Below, piece by piece: positions 23,237 through 33,562 of a stretch of 64,000 nt of DNA. Position numbers and translations under genes: made by a program. Location of the stretch: assembly GCA_019044685.2 (NCBI GenBank), contig JAGTXX020000014.1:620001-684000 (forward strand), written 5' to 3'. This stretch comes from Nannochloris sp. 'desiccata' (Eukaryota > Chlorophyta > Trebouxiophyceae > Chlorellales > Chlorellaceae). Numbering within the stretch: the stretch's first letter is position 1; each line of letters opens with the position of its first letter. The notes under the pieces were generated by a model, which was not told the DNA's origin, did not search any database, and saw nothing but the letters and a program-made list of their open reading frames with translations.

Positions 23237-25468
23237 TCATTTCTTAGGCTTACAGCGACGAGCTCGAGTGGACTGTCCACTTCTTGAAGCGCCATCCACA
23301 GAGGCGCCAAACCCAAACACCGAGCCAGATTCAGACATAGGAGTGCTCTCTCCGCTTGTGCTTTCCCCGGGACCCTGGTGCTCTACTCCAGCGGTAGAAA
23401 GTGGTCCTCGATTATACTTGAGTTCGGGAGCAGCACCTTCGGCACTAGAACCAGCAGCAACGGAGGTGGCAGCAGTAGACCCAAAGATAAATCCTGATGC
23501 GGAGGCTTCAGATAACGAGGTGTTCAAGGTACATGCTGGTAAGACATCTTCAGTGGCATCGGCTGTGGTGGGTGATGCAGTGGAACCACTCGAAAGCCCA
23601 AAGGTAAAAGCAGGTGCTGGTGCAGCGTTCTCTCCGCTGATGTTTGCAGAAGTATTGAAGCTAAAAATGGGCAAGGCACCTTCAGCACTAGTTGCAGCAC
23701 TAGATGCAAATACAAAGCTAGACGTAGAGGCACCAGAATCGGATGCAGTGAAGCCAAAGGTGGGAGGAGCACCTTCAGCGTTATGGCCAGCGGCAGCCGG
23801 TGTGGGCTCAGGAACAGGGGCAGCAGTGTTCGCAGCACTGGATCCAAAAGCAGATCCAAATTTAGAAGCTTTTCTATCTTTACTGGGGCGTCTTGATGCC
23901 TTGGGGTTCGATCCAGTAGCGGAATCGGCCCGCATATTGAAGCCAAAATCAAATGCAGACTGGGCAGCTCCGCCAGAACCGTCGGCACCAGCAACACCGC
24001 CAGCAGAATCGCTAACGCCACCAGCAAATGCTGCCATGAAGACAGCAATATCGGCTTCTTCTTCATCAAGCTGAAGAATCTGATCGTCCTCTATAATGGA
24101 TTCCATCCATGAAACATCCACGAGCTGAGGCTCGACTTTCCTTTCCTTTTTGAGAAGAACACCCGTTGCCAACACCGCTTCATTCAAGCCTCTCACGGCC
24201 TTGAAGAGACCTTCCCCTTCTTCTTGCTCAAACCAGAGAGGTTTTTCAAGTTCAATGACGTCAAGAGCTTCAATTACGAATTCTTTTATACCATAAAAAG
24301 GCGACATGCCAAGGGGAGTACTTGCCAAAAGATCCCAATTTTTCAAGGCATGGTGGTAGTCGTCTGTGAAGTCCTTTACCACCACGCAGCTCTCGATCAA
24401 GAGCTCACGAGTCTTCTTATTATAAGGCAGGATGCCGGCAGCCAGGTTCAGAATGAAGCATACAGCGTACACCAACGACTGTTCGTCCTGAATAAAGGAA
24501 AAATTCTTCTCCTTGAGGCACGGAGCCCACTCTTGCTGCGCAATAGAAAGCTCCAAAGAGAAATCCACCACAACAAGCTGATCTTCAGGCGCCATGGCAC
24601 TGCTGCCTTCAAGTATTTCGCCCAAAACTGACCCTATGTCAATCACTGATTGATTCAACAGGCCGGTTGCCAGCTTGGTAAACCCCAGACGTTGGGCAAC
24701 TTGAAAGCAAGTGTAGTTGATGTTTGAAGTAAACAGCATTTGATGCTGCCAGCAGTTCTTGGAGTAGCCAGAGTGAGCATCGGTGGAACTATGCACGCTT
24801 GCTCCACAGGAGGAAGGGCGCACAGGAGAGAAGCAGCTTGAGGGAGGGGCAGTAGCTTTGTGAACGACCATGGCACGACCGCCGGAAGCAGGACTCACGT
24901 CAGTAAAACGCGCAATGGGTGCAAAGATGCGTGAAGCCTTCCCAAACATATCCAGAGCACAAAAAGGAGCTTTGAAAAGCGGGGTTCTGATATGGCGAGG
25001 CATCTTGGCAACGGCCAAAGTGGCTGCCTTCGCAACGGTGATTGGCATGCAACCACTTTGGGAGTTAGAAGCGCGCAGAGAGCGGCTCTTGGTAACCTTC
25101 ACGTGAATTATAGATGATTCAAAGGTCCTCAGAGGGGAGCGATGAGAAGATGGAGAATGGGAAGAGCTCTCATTCTTCTTCTTGATGGGCTTTCTCCGAT
25201 GGCAACAGCCAAAACATAACTGGCCTGCAAAATACAACTCGAATCAATGTTAGACTAACTTGAACTTTCGGTATGTCTAAAATTTAGTGGAATCTTAGCC
25301 CTACAAAGGCGGGGAAAAAATCCAAAAATTCAAAAATCTGTGACATTAATCAGAAGGCTGCAGCCTCAATATGGCGCATCTCCTAAATTACTCTCGCCAA
25401 TTTTGAGACAAAGATTAGGGCTAATACTTACTTGCACCAATGGCGATATCTGCCAACACCGACAGCAT
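23237..25468 (-). CDS. FG-repeat-like protein of unknown function, possibly a nucleoporin
   Basis: Exons 25468-25432 and 25224-23237 (minus) give 674 aa. The 37-nt first exon (MLSVLADIAIGA) joins in frame at a TTTTGCAG acceptor to SQLCFGCCHRRKPIKKK. The central part (~residues 180-430) is a largely helical domain I do not recognise. The last ~240 residues are Ala/Ser/Gly/Pro-rich with about eight Phe motifs spaced 25-35 residues apart (FDFGF, FGFT, FVF, FSFN, FTFG, FIFG, FGFG) and a basic end, RARRCKPKK. That resembles FG-nucleoporins of the Nup50/Nup153/Nup1 class, but no Ran-binding domain or zinc finger is seen. The assignment is tentative; the domain at 180-430 is the key unknown. Confidence 0.6.
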
Positions 25469-25903
25469 TTTAGATCCAGAAATTGCAACAATAATCGCAA
25501 AGTCTAACAAAGATTTGCGAAGCGCTAGAGATGCTTTGCTACTATTTGGCGTATGAATACGTCAAATCTAAATTAATAGTATTTTAATCTGTGACGAAAG
25601 TGCGAGAAATCCCCTTTAAATTGCCACCGCGCGTTCGAAAGGCCTCCCTCATTTTAAATTTCTGTTCTCAGGTGTTGAAGAAACAGTGGCCAAGACTTAC
25701 TTTGTCTCCGGTACCACAATCTTCTCTGAAGGCATTTATTTTTTATAGCATCTACATTGTGTATAACTTTACTGACTACAAAGTTGAAGAAAACAGATCA
25801 AAAAACTGTACTCAGCGAGGGCAATGGCAGCAATTTTCTACCAAACACTCATTTTACCGCCTTTCTTTCTTCCTTCATTGTCAAAAACAACTTCGTTCAC
25901 AGT
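25469..25903. other. Intergenic region upstream of the FG-rich gene
   Basis: 435 nt between two minus-strand genes: promoter and leader of the FG-rich gene on the left, 3' flank of SppA on the right. Nothing else seen. Confidence 0.45.
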
Positions 25904-28159
25904 TTAAGAGTCAAATAACTCACTTCCAGTCAACATACCTCCCATAGTTCCACTATACTGTGCTTGCAACCCCTTGGAAACCACCCCTTCTATCTCATAC
26001 GAAGGCATTTGAGCCATGACTTGGCCTCTTGCCAACCCCGTCATCAGTGACTCCTCTGCTGTTGCCACTGCACCTGGACTACCACCACCAGTAGACGTAG
26101 AAATAGCAGCCATTATTTCCATTAACGCAGGAGCACCGATTGCAGCAGCAGGAGTTAATGCACCAGTTAAACTATTATTATTATTCCCGACACCCATAAT
26201 CGACCTTAATAACAGCACCGCTGTTGCAGCCATCTGCACAGACATAGAGGCACCACCGCCGCCAGAAATCAACTGTAATGGAGAAAATTGTCCTCTAGAT
26301 ACTTCAAGTATTCTTACTTTTTCGTTAGAATCAATTTCCGCTGCTTCTTTAGCCAAAGCAATTGCTCTATTGATCCCGCCAACTGCATCAACTAGTCCAA
26401 TGGTTATTGCTCTCTTACCAGTCCATACACGTCCCTGTGCCACTTCCTGCAACGCTTCAATATCCATTCCACGTGACTCTGCAGCTTTATTTCTAAAAGA
26501 TTCGTATGCATGCTGTGCTGAGGCATCAAACAGGTCACTTTCTTCCTGATTTTGGGGTCGGGACTCTAAAAATAGCTGAGCATATTTACCTTTACTCAGC
26601 GTTTCTTTTGCATAGCCCACTTTTTTGTACAACTCGCCCAAAGAGAATTTACCAGCAACGACACCAATGCTGCCAGTAATCGTTAAAGGCTCTGCAACAA
26701 TCTTCCGGCACGCCATTGCCATGTAGTACCCACCTGAAGCTGCCACATCAGCCATGGATGCAATCACTGGTTTTTCTTCAGAAAGCTTTTGGATTTCACG
26801 CCACATTAAATCAGAAGCTAAAGCATCACCACCAGGGGAGTCGACACGTAGAACAACCGCAGCGATGCGTTTATTTTTTTTCAACGCTCGCAGCTGAGCG
26901 ATAACGTCACCTGAAGTGATTCCACTGCCACCAGAACCGCCAGTGATAGCGCCGGAGGTTCTCACTATAGCAATACCTTTCTTTCCACCATCTAAATTGA
27001 ACGCAGATCGACCTACTTTCTTATATTTCTTAAAAGGGACAAATCGTAACTCGTCCTCCTTTCCTCCTGTTCTTTCTTTAATTATATCATCTACTTCATC
27101 TGCGTATTTTAATCCATCAACCCATCCACCTTGTTGTAATTTTTCCATCTCAAAAACACCAGAATTGAGTAAATTTTCCACCTCAGCACGATCTTTCTTC
27201 CTCGAAGTAGCAATCGTATCTACAAAATCTTCATAAATATCATCTAAAAGCGCATTTAACTGCTCACTTTGCGCTTCAGACATGTCACTACGAAGTAATT
27301 GATCACCAGCGGATTTAAATTTACCAATACGACGGACTTCCGGCTCAATTCCGATTTTTTCAAAAACACCTCTTAAGAAAGTTCCTGAAACTGAAAAGCC
27401 AAGAAGACTAATTGACCCAGAAGGAGGGCAATAAATCTCATCAAACGCAGAAGCGAGGTAATATTCTTTCTCTCCTGCCCGTTCCATATACGCAACTGTC
27501 CATTTGCCGCTTTGTTTAAATAATTCCACATGCCTTCGGATCTCTTGAAGCTTCGCCCAGCCGCACTGTAAAGGGTCAATTTTCACGACAAGACCAGTGA
27601 TACGAGGATCTACAGCAGCTTTTTGTAACGAATCGCAAATGGCAGGTAACGATAAGGTACTGCTGAAACGAGGCTGTGGCTTTTCGGCTATAGCACCGGT
27701 AAATTTAATTGAAAGAGCAGATTCCGATTTGAAACGGCGCCAGGGAAGAGCGAAAAAAAGACGGAAGTTTGTCATGGCGCGCTGCATACCAGTGGGTTCG
27801 ATGTACTGGATCTCAGGGGTGGGACCAGATTCAGATGCAGAAGAAGAGCTGTTCTCAGTTGTAGAAGAGGAATCTTTTTCAATTTTTGTGGCATCGTTGT
27901 CGGGAGCTTCCGTGGATGTTTCTGTGTCAGGGGAGGAGCTTGCCTGGGGACGATAGAGATGGAGAGTGGGTCTTGCGACGCGATTCACACGGCATGCATG
28001 CGCATGGATTGGGCGGTTGGAAGACCTCAGAGAGACGCCTGAAGAAAAAGTTGTGGATTATACTAAGATCAAATTCAGATTGTATGGTGAAAAAGTAGAA
28101 ATATGGCAATCATGCTTACCTATGGGTTTTTGAACACGAATTGAAGAAGACAGGGTCAT
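25904..28159 (-). CDS. Chloroplast protease IV (SppA), serine-lysine S49 peptidase
   Basis: Exons 28159-28120 and 28038-25904 (minus) give 724 aa. The 40-nt first exon encodes MTLSSSIRVQKPI, and with GVSLRSSNRPIHAHACRVNRV it makes a typical plastid transit peptide. Two tandem S49 domains follow. The N-terminal one carries the catalytic Lys255 (GKFKSAGDQ), the C-terminal one the nucleophile Ser448 (VAASGGYYMA), matching the Lys/Ser dyad split across E. coli SppA. VDSPGG and TGSIGVVAGKF are further landmarks. The Arabidopsis orthologue is a thylakoid-bound, light-inducible protease without transmembrane helices. A C-terminal extension of ~120 residues (Ala/Gly/Met-rich) goes beyond the usual end. 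Confidence 0.93.
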
Positions 28160-28637
28160 TGTTGCATCAATTTTTGAGGTTAAAAAATAAATTTCTGAAG
28201 GGTTCCAGAACAAAATTGCTAGCCACAGATTACTTGGCAAGGAAAATGTTCAACTGTCTGACCCTTTCAAAGCTAAACAGAAGGGTTTGTTCTTTAACAA
28301 ATTTGCATTGAATGTGCTTCTTGCTTCTTTTCTGGCCAAATAGAAGCCCCGTGATCAGGAGGAGGAAGAAACAAACACCTTTTGGGCACCAGAAGCAATA
28401 ATGAAAGAAAACAGTAATAATTATTCAACTTGAACGAAAGTTGAATGGTTTTTTATAGAACAATTATTTCCAAAACAGCGCCTTTGAGGCTCTTTAGCGA
28501 GCAAAATATAGTCTGTTTTGAAGGTCAAACATCATCCAGAGTTGACCAAGATCACTTCTTAAACTATTAAATATGTCAGTTCATCGCCGCATTTCAACAT
28601 ATTGACGAAGAGAGGAGAGAAACATACATCTGAAGTC
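28160..28637. promoter_or_regulatory. Divergent intergenic region between SppA and the TSNAXIP1-like gene
   Basis: 478 nt between head-to-head starts. The palindrome TGGCCA occurs at 28333, and also twice in the divergent region at 48.6 kb. No TATA box is certain. Confidence 0.35.
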
Positions 28638-31600
28638 ATGCAATCTTCAAGTGGAACGAGGAAAATACGAGGCAGCCATGGAGGGAGTCCTAAGGTTCCA
28701 ATCGAGCCATTGCAACCTTTGCCTCCAAACCCGTCGAGCACATTACTCTTAATGTCTAGGCGGCCCCGTAGTTTAGCTGAAAGAACATCCCGAATACCTC
28801 AATCGGAGCGGAAACTGCCTTCGACGAGAGCAGCTACCAGTTCAGCTACTCGGGACGCCTCCACCGCCTCTGCCTCCGGCTCTGCCCAACCACAGTCACC
28901 AGTTAAATTAAATGACTCCTTATCAACAAAAACCATGCGAAATTTACTACAACATGAGCCAGGGTATCGTCCTCCACTATCCTGGAGTGCAAGGCAAGCT
29001 AAAGAGAAACGGAGAAAGGATATGCTGCGCCTCCAACAATGGCTACAGGCAAGTATTATAAGTATAATTTAAATAATAATATGTTCACTTATTTTCTATA
29101 ATTATTGTCCTCTGTTTTTAATATTGACGCTTATTTATATTTGAATATCGGGTTATTGCAGGGGGAGCTGGGGAGGTTCACACAGGCTTCTGACATCTAC
29201 ACACCGTCTCCCTCGACCCAGACGACCACTGCCACCAAAGCTGCTAAAAAGTCCTCTGAGCTTTCTTCCCTTCTCCGTACAACCCATCAAGCCTGCGATC
29301 AAGCCATTTCCCAGTTACTAGATTTCATCATCACGTCTTCCAGTGGTGGTGACGACATTGCTGGAGAGATATTGGAGGAGCTGTGGCAAGCGAGGGGACT
29401 CCTTGCAAAACAGCAACAGGCGAGCCTAAAAGCAGATCTCACAGCTACAAAGGAAGAATTACACGCTGCTGAAAAGAAAGCATGTGAAGCAGTAGAGCAA
29501 TTAAATCTAAGGTTGGAAGCAGAAGAGGCTACTGCGAAAAAACAAGCTGCTGCTGGTAAAAAGAAAACTGGCACCTCTCGCAACAGTGATGGCCTTGGGG
29601 TTGGTACCGGTGGCAATGGTGAGCGTGATGGTGCTGATGATTTAGAAGAAGACAGTTTAGAATTTTCCGAGAAATCTAGACATCTACTATCGCTCTCTAA
29701 AGCTTCTGTTGCAGCTCTCGAAACTTTAAACTCCGAATTAAAAATAGAAAACTCAAAACTGTTAGAGGAACTAAAATGTTCACAGAAGGAGTTGAGAGCT
29801 CTTTCTGACCGCACCGCAACTCTTGAAATTACAGCTCTAGAAGTTCTAGATGCTAAAACACGTGCTCAAGCTGCTGAAATAGAGCTTGAAGAGCTTAAAG
29901 TAAAGCATGGGCAGCTTACTCCAAGACCGGCGCAAGAACATCATGAATTGCGTGCTTTGCTGGGAGAAGAAAGCAAGATAGAAATAGCCCTAGCAGCTTT
30001 AGATGAGCATTCTTCATTAATGAGTTGTGAGGATATAGCAATCTTACTTGTGACTGAGCCTCCTCATCTTCCTAGCATCGTACAAACTCCCGAGCCTTCT
30101 GCTGGTGCTGGTGCACCTGTGGAAGCGGCCGCTGTTGCTGCACCGGTGGAGGTGGACGGGCAGGTACCAACAGACCTACCTACCAGCTCTTATCCAACCC
30201 CAGTAGTAACGCTCGAAGCACCACTAGAAGCACCGTTAGAAGCAGCAGCAGCAGCACAACCATCGACAGTGAGTCGCTTCGCTGGTCTGCTCCCCGGTGT
30301 TGCTCCTAAACCTCTTTCTGAAGCCCTTTCCCGTGCTCGTGGTCCCACCAATAACCGCTATTCTTCTTTAGAAACTGCTGCAGCAGCTCTACGTCTTGAA
30401 TGCATCGCTTTAGAAACAGAGCTTGCCACTTACCGAGAAGCAGAACGCAAAAGGGAAGCTGCTCGTAAAAGAAGAGATGAAGAAACTCAACTAGAGAAAA
30501 AGAACACACTCCAGCAATATCTAGATTTATTAGCTAGCCAAGGTGAAGAAACATGGAAAGATCAACTTATAGGCATGGGTCAAGCAACAGACGTGCCCAA
30601 ATTTTTTCGTTATTCTGGCAAAATAAGAAATAAACACATGTCAAAACGCGATACTGAGAAATTAGTTAAAGAATTATGGAAAGAACGGCTTGTAGACCCT
30701 GCTGTCAGTGCAGGACGTGCTGGAGAATTGGTGGATTTTGTCGGGGGATATCTTCAAAAGAAAGTTGGGATTGCTGCAGCTGTGATCGAGCTCGGGTATA
30801 ACTTCTTATATGGTCTTTGGTTGTATCAATGGGATGCAGATTGCGAGTTATTTTTGAAGATATTAACTGGAGAAATTCGGGAAGAGGTGTATATCGCTCA
30901 AAATAAACTGCAATATGATTTAGAAGAGCTGTTTCTTCTTATGGACAAGGCAAAGGGGCAAGCAAGTGGTAGTATACCTAAAGAGGATTTGCGAATTGCT
31001 CTTGCGACTTTCTTTCGAGTTGGTCAGCCTGGTGGGAAGGACTTGGGTCGTTTTGACGAAGTAATGCAAGCTTTAGATGAAGACCAGCCTGGTGCCAGCG
31101 TAGAATGGAAGAAAGTATTTGAAGAAGATCGAGAATTTAATCAAGGAGAATTTGCAGAAACCCTTCGTGATCAATTTTTACAAGAAAGAATCGACTTCTT
31201 TGGTGCTTTAGAAATGGCACTTTACGAAGAAGCAAACGACGAAGATGAATGCACAAAAGCGCAAGTTATCAGGGCTATATTAAGTACAGATCCAGCATGT
31301 ACAGAAAAGGCAGCAGGGGTTGCAGCTGCGGGTGCTTTTGGACCTGGTGTTGAGAGTTCAAGTATAAAAGCAGTGATGAAAAAATTATCACGAGGCATGC
31401 TTCGGGGCGGTGGTGGTGATTTGGAAGTGAGAGGGTCCTTAGGAGGGGGGTCTATTTCCGTAGCCGGCAGGAAGTCAGGGTCTGGTAAAGGATCGGTTAT
31501 GGTAAAAGGAAGGGCTTCCCATTCTAACAACAGTGGGGCTGGAGGTGGTGCCAAGGCGGGTAAGTTGCGCTCGTGTTACTTTCCAAATTTACAGGATCAC

Positions 31601-31813
31601 CACTTTTCATTTCCATACCAAGAACTGCATATAAAAAAAATACTGTCATTCATTAATTCCTGCGCAGGTCTACTAACGGTAGCACGGAAGCAGAATGAAG
31701 CCATCGGCAAGGCCATGGAGGCGGTGCGGCAAGAATGGATCAAAAGACAAATAAATGATAAACCTTCTGATGACAGTGGTGGGAATAAAGCTGCAGAGTC
31801 TGATCCCAGTTGA
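28638..31813 (+). CDS. TSNAXIP1-like coiled-coil protein
   Basis: Exons 28638-29048, 29162-31559 and 31668-31813 encode 984 aa. The first intron is GC-AG, the only choice that keeps WLQ-GELGRFTQ in frame. Residues 1-135 are basic and Ser/Thr/Pro-rich. Coiled coils follow at ~200-340, with an Ala/Pro linker and another coiled coil (EAERKREAARKRRDEE). A conserved region begins DVPKFFRYSGKIRNKHMSKRDTEKLVKELWKE and includes CELFLKILTGEI, resembling the core of translin-associated factor X-interacting protein 1. That protein is expressed in ciliated and germ cells. The C-terminus is Gly/Ser-rich. A role in flagella is inference. The second intron is a multiple of three without stops, so an isoform with 36 extra residues is possible. 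Confidence 0.65.
29049..29161 (+). other. GC-AG intron in the TSNAXIP1-like gene
   Basis: Donor CAG|GCAAGT, acceptor TTGCAG|GGG. Exon 1 (411 nt, phase 0) joins in frame. The nearest GT (29053) would shift the frame into a stop after ten codons. Confidence 0.75.
31560..31667 (+). other. Stop-free 108-nt intron, multiple of three
   Basis: Canonical GTAAGT donor and TGCGCAG acceptor, but 108 nt long with no in-frame stop. Retention would insert 36 residues between AKA and LLTVARKQ. Confidence 0.7.
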
Positions 31814-31999
31814 CGCACAGTGTCTTTTAAAGCTGTAATTGATGATGGATTTCCTACATGGTTTCTGCGGACAAAAGCACTAGAAAAAGGCACCTTTTGG
31901 CTTGGTCTGACTCAGCGAGACCTTTTGTTTGCTGACGTCATTTTCTTTTAACTTAGCATCAAGCACGCGAATTCCTCACCATATTCACAATTAAACAAA

Positions 32000-33077
32000 A
32001 TGTCCAATCGAGAACAAAGTGTAGGCTATATTGGCCTTGGAGGGATGGGATCAGGTGAGCAGTAATTAGTGATTGATTTCTTTTTTCTTATTATTTTTTA
32101 GGTATCAAAATGCTGTCATTCGGACCTATTAAAGCTTGGAAATAAATTCTAAGCTACTTGTCAAATATTTGGTAAGTGCAGGAATGGCTGCTCTCATCGC
32201 TGCCCACTTGCACCATTGTGGCGGGCGTCTAATGATCTTCAATCGCACCGCTTCCAAAATTCATGAGTTTGTAGCATCGCACCCTGGATCTCAAGCTGTA
32301 TCCCACCCGAAAGAACTCGCTGCAGAGTGCCACATGACTTTCAGTTGTCTGGCCAACGATGACGCCCTGAAGGCGACCTTTCATGATTTTTTAACTGAGC
32401 ATTCTTCTGATGGCCCTCCTTGCGTTTTTATCGACTGTAGCACAGTTTTACCAGCCACAACACGCTATCTTGCTGCCATTGCTGCAGAGCATGGTGTGAT
32501 ATACTGTCATTGCCCAGTTTTTGGCCGGCCCGACGCTGCTGCTTCAGGAAAGCTCCTCGCCTATTTATCAGGTGGCTCTATCGAAGTCCGGAAGCACGTT
32601 GCAGGCATTGTAGGGGTCACATTCGCTCAAATGGGGGTACACGACATTGGCGATGATCCTTCACATGCTTCTGCAATGAAATTAGTGGGCAATTCTTATA
32701 TCGCTGGACAAATAGAGCTCGCCTCGGAGTGCCTTGCCCTAGGGGCAAAAGCAGACTTGCCAACGACTGCTGTGCTCGGTTTACTACAATATATCACTGG
32801 AAACGCCCCCATCCCTTCTGGATATGCACGACGTATTGCTACAGGGGACTACGCAGCAGGGAATGGCTTTACAGTTGATCTTGGGGTTAAAGACATTTCC
32901 CACGTTCAGTGTTTAGCAAGAGAAGTTGTGTGTCCGATGCCAGTGGCGGACTTGGCAATGAATCATTTGTTATCTGCAAAGGCACGGTATGGAGGGCATT
33001 TGGATTGGGGAGCAATTGGGTTGGCTTTGAGAGATGCTGCTGGGTTGCCATCAAATGCAAAGCAACTGCAAGAGTAG
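32000..33077 (+). CDS. Beta-hydroxyacid dehydrogenase family (3-hydroxyisobutyrate/GLYR-like)
   Basis: Exons 32000-32054 and 32182-33077 give 316 aa. Splicing rebuilds the Rossmann signature GYIGLGGMGSGMAALIAAHL that the intron interrupts. Further family landmarks are FNRTASK (after beta-2, NADP-type Arg/Thr), the substrate-binding CSTVLPATT region, PVFGRPDAA, and the catalytic Lys in MKLVGNSYIAGQIELASE. A C-terminal helical domain ends SKARYGGHLDWGAIGLALRDAAG. Such enzymes reduce or oxidise small beta-hydroxyacids or semialdehydes with NAD(P)H. The exact substrate is not evident, and the usual GPxGAG-type substrate loop is altered to GRPDAA. No presequence is seen. TGTAA follows 85 nt after the stop. 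Confidence 0.88.
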
Positions 33078-33562
33078 AAGAACAAAACAAGAGGACCGCA
33101 CAGGGCGACTTTAAAAATTTTGAGAAGCGACCAATGTGGAACGTCAGGCCACCCCTGAGGGTGTAACAATATCAACAAATTTGAAAAGTTTACCGTCATA
33201 GCAGGCATCTTTTGGTGGAAAAGTGTTGGGTAGCAAAGCAAAGATTTTTTGTTTGGTTGATTAGGAGATTCTGTTGGATGCATAGGGTCTATTTGTATAT
33301 AGAATAATATTTGTGATGACCTTGTGACCATGTTGATAGTTGTAAATGATTTTTACAGAGGTTATGTGCCGGAATTGACCAATCATTTTTGTAAATGTAC
33401 GAGACGCTGTCCGCAGAAATTTATTTTTTTGCACCATTTTTTTACTTTATTCCTTTCAATTTCGAAATCAATTTTACAGGAACAGATATATAATAGATAT
33501 TATCTAATCAAAATTTCTCAAGCTTAGAGAGTAAACAAATAAATTAAGATGCATTAAATTCT
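33078..33562. other. Convergent intergenic region
   Basis: 485 nt between the dehydrogenase (plus) and kinesin (minus) stops. TGTAA at 33162 (plus) and TTACA at 33474 (minus) are candidate poly(A) signals for the two genes. Nothing else recognised. Confidence 0.5.
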
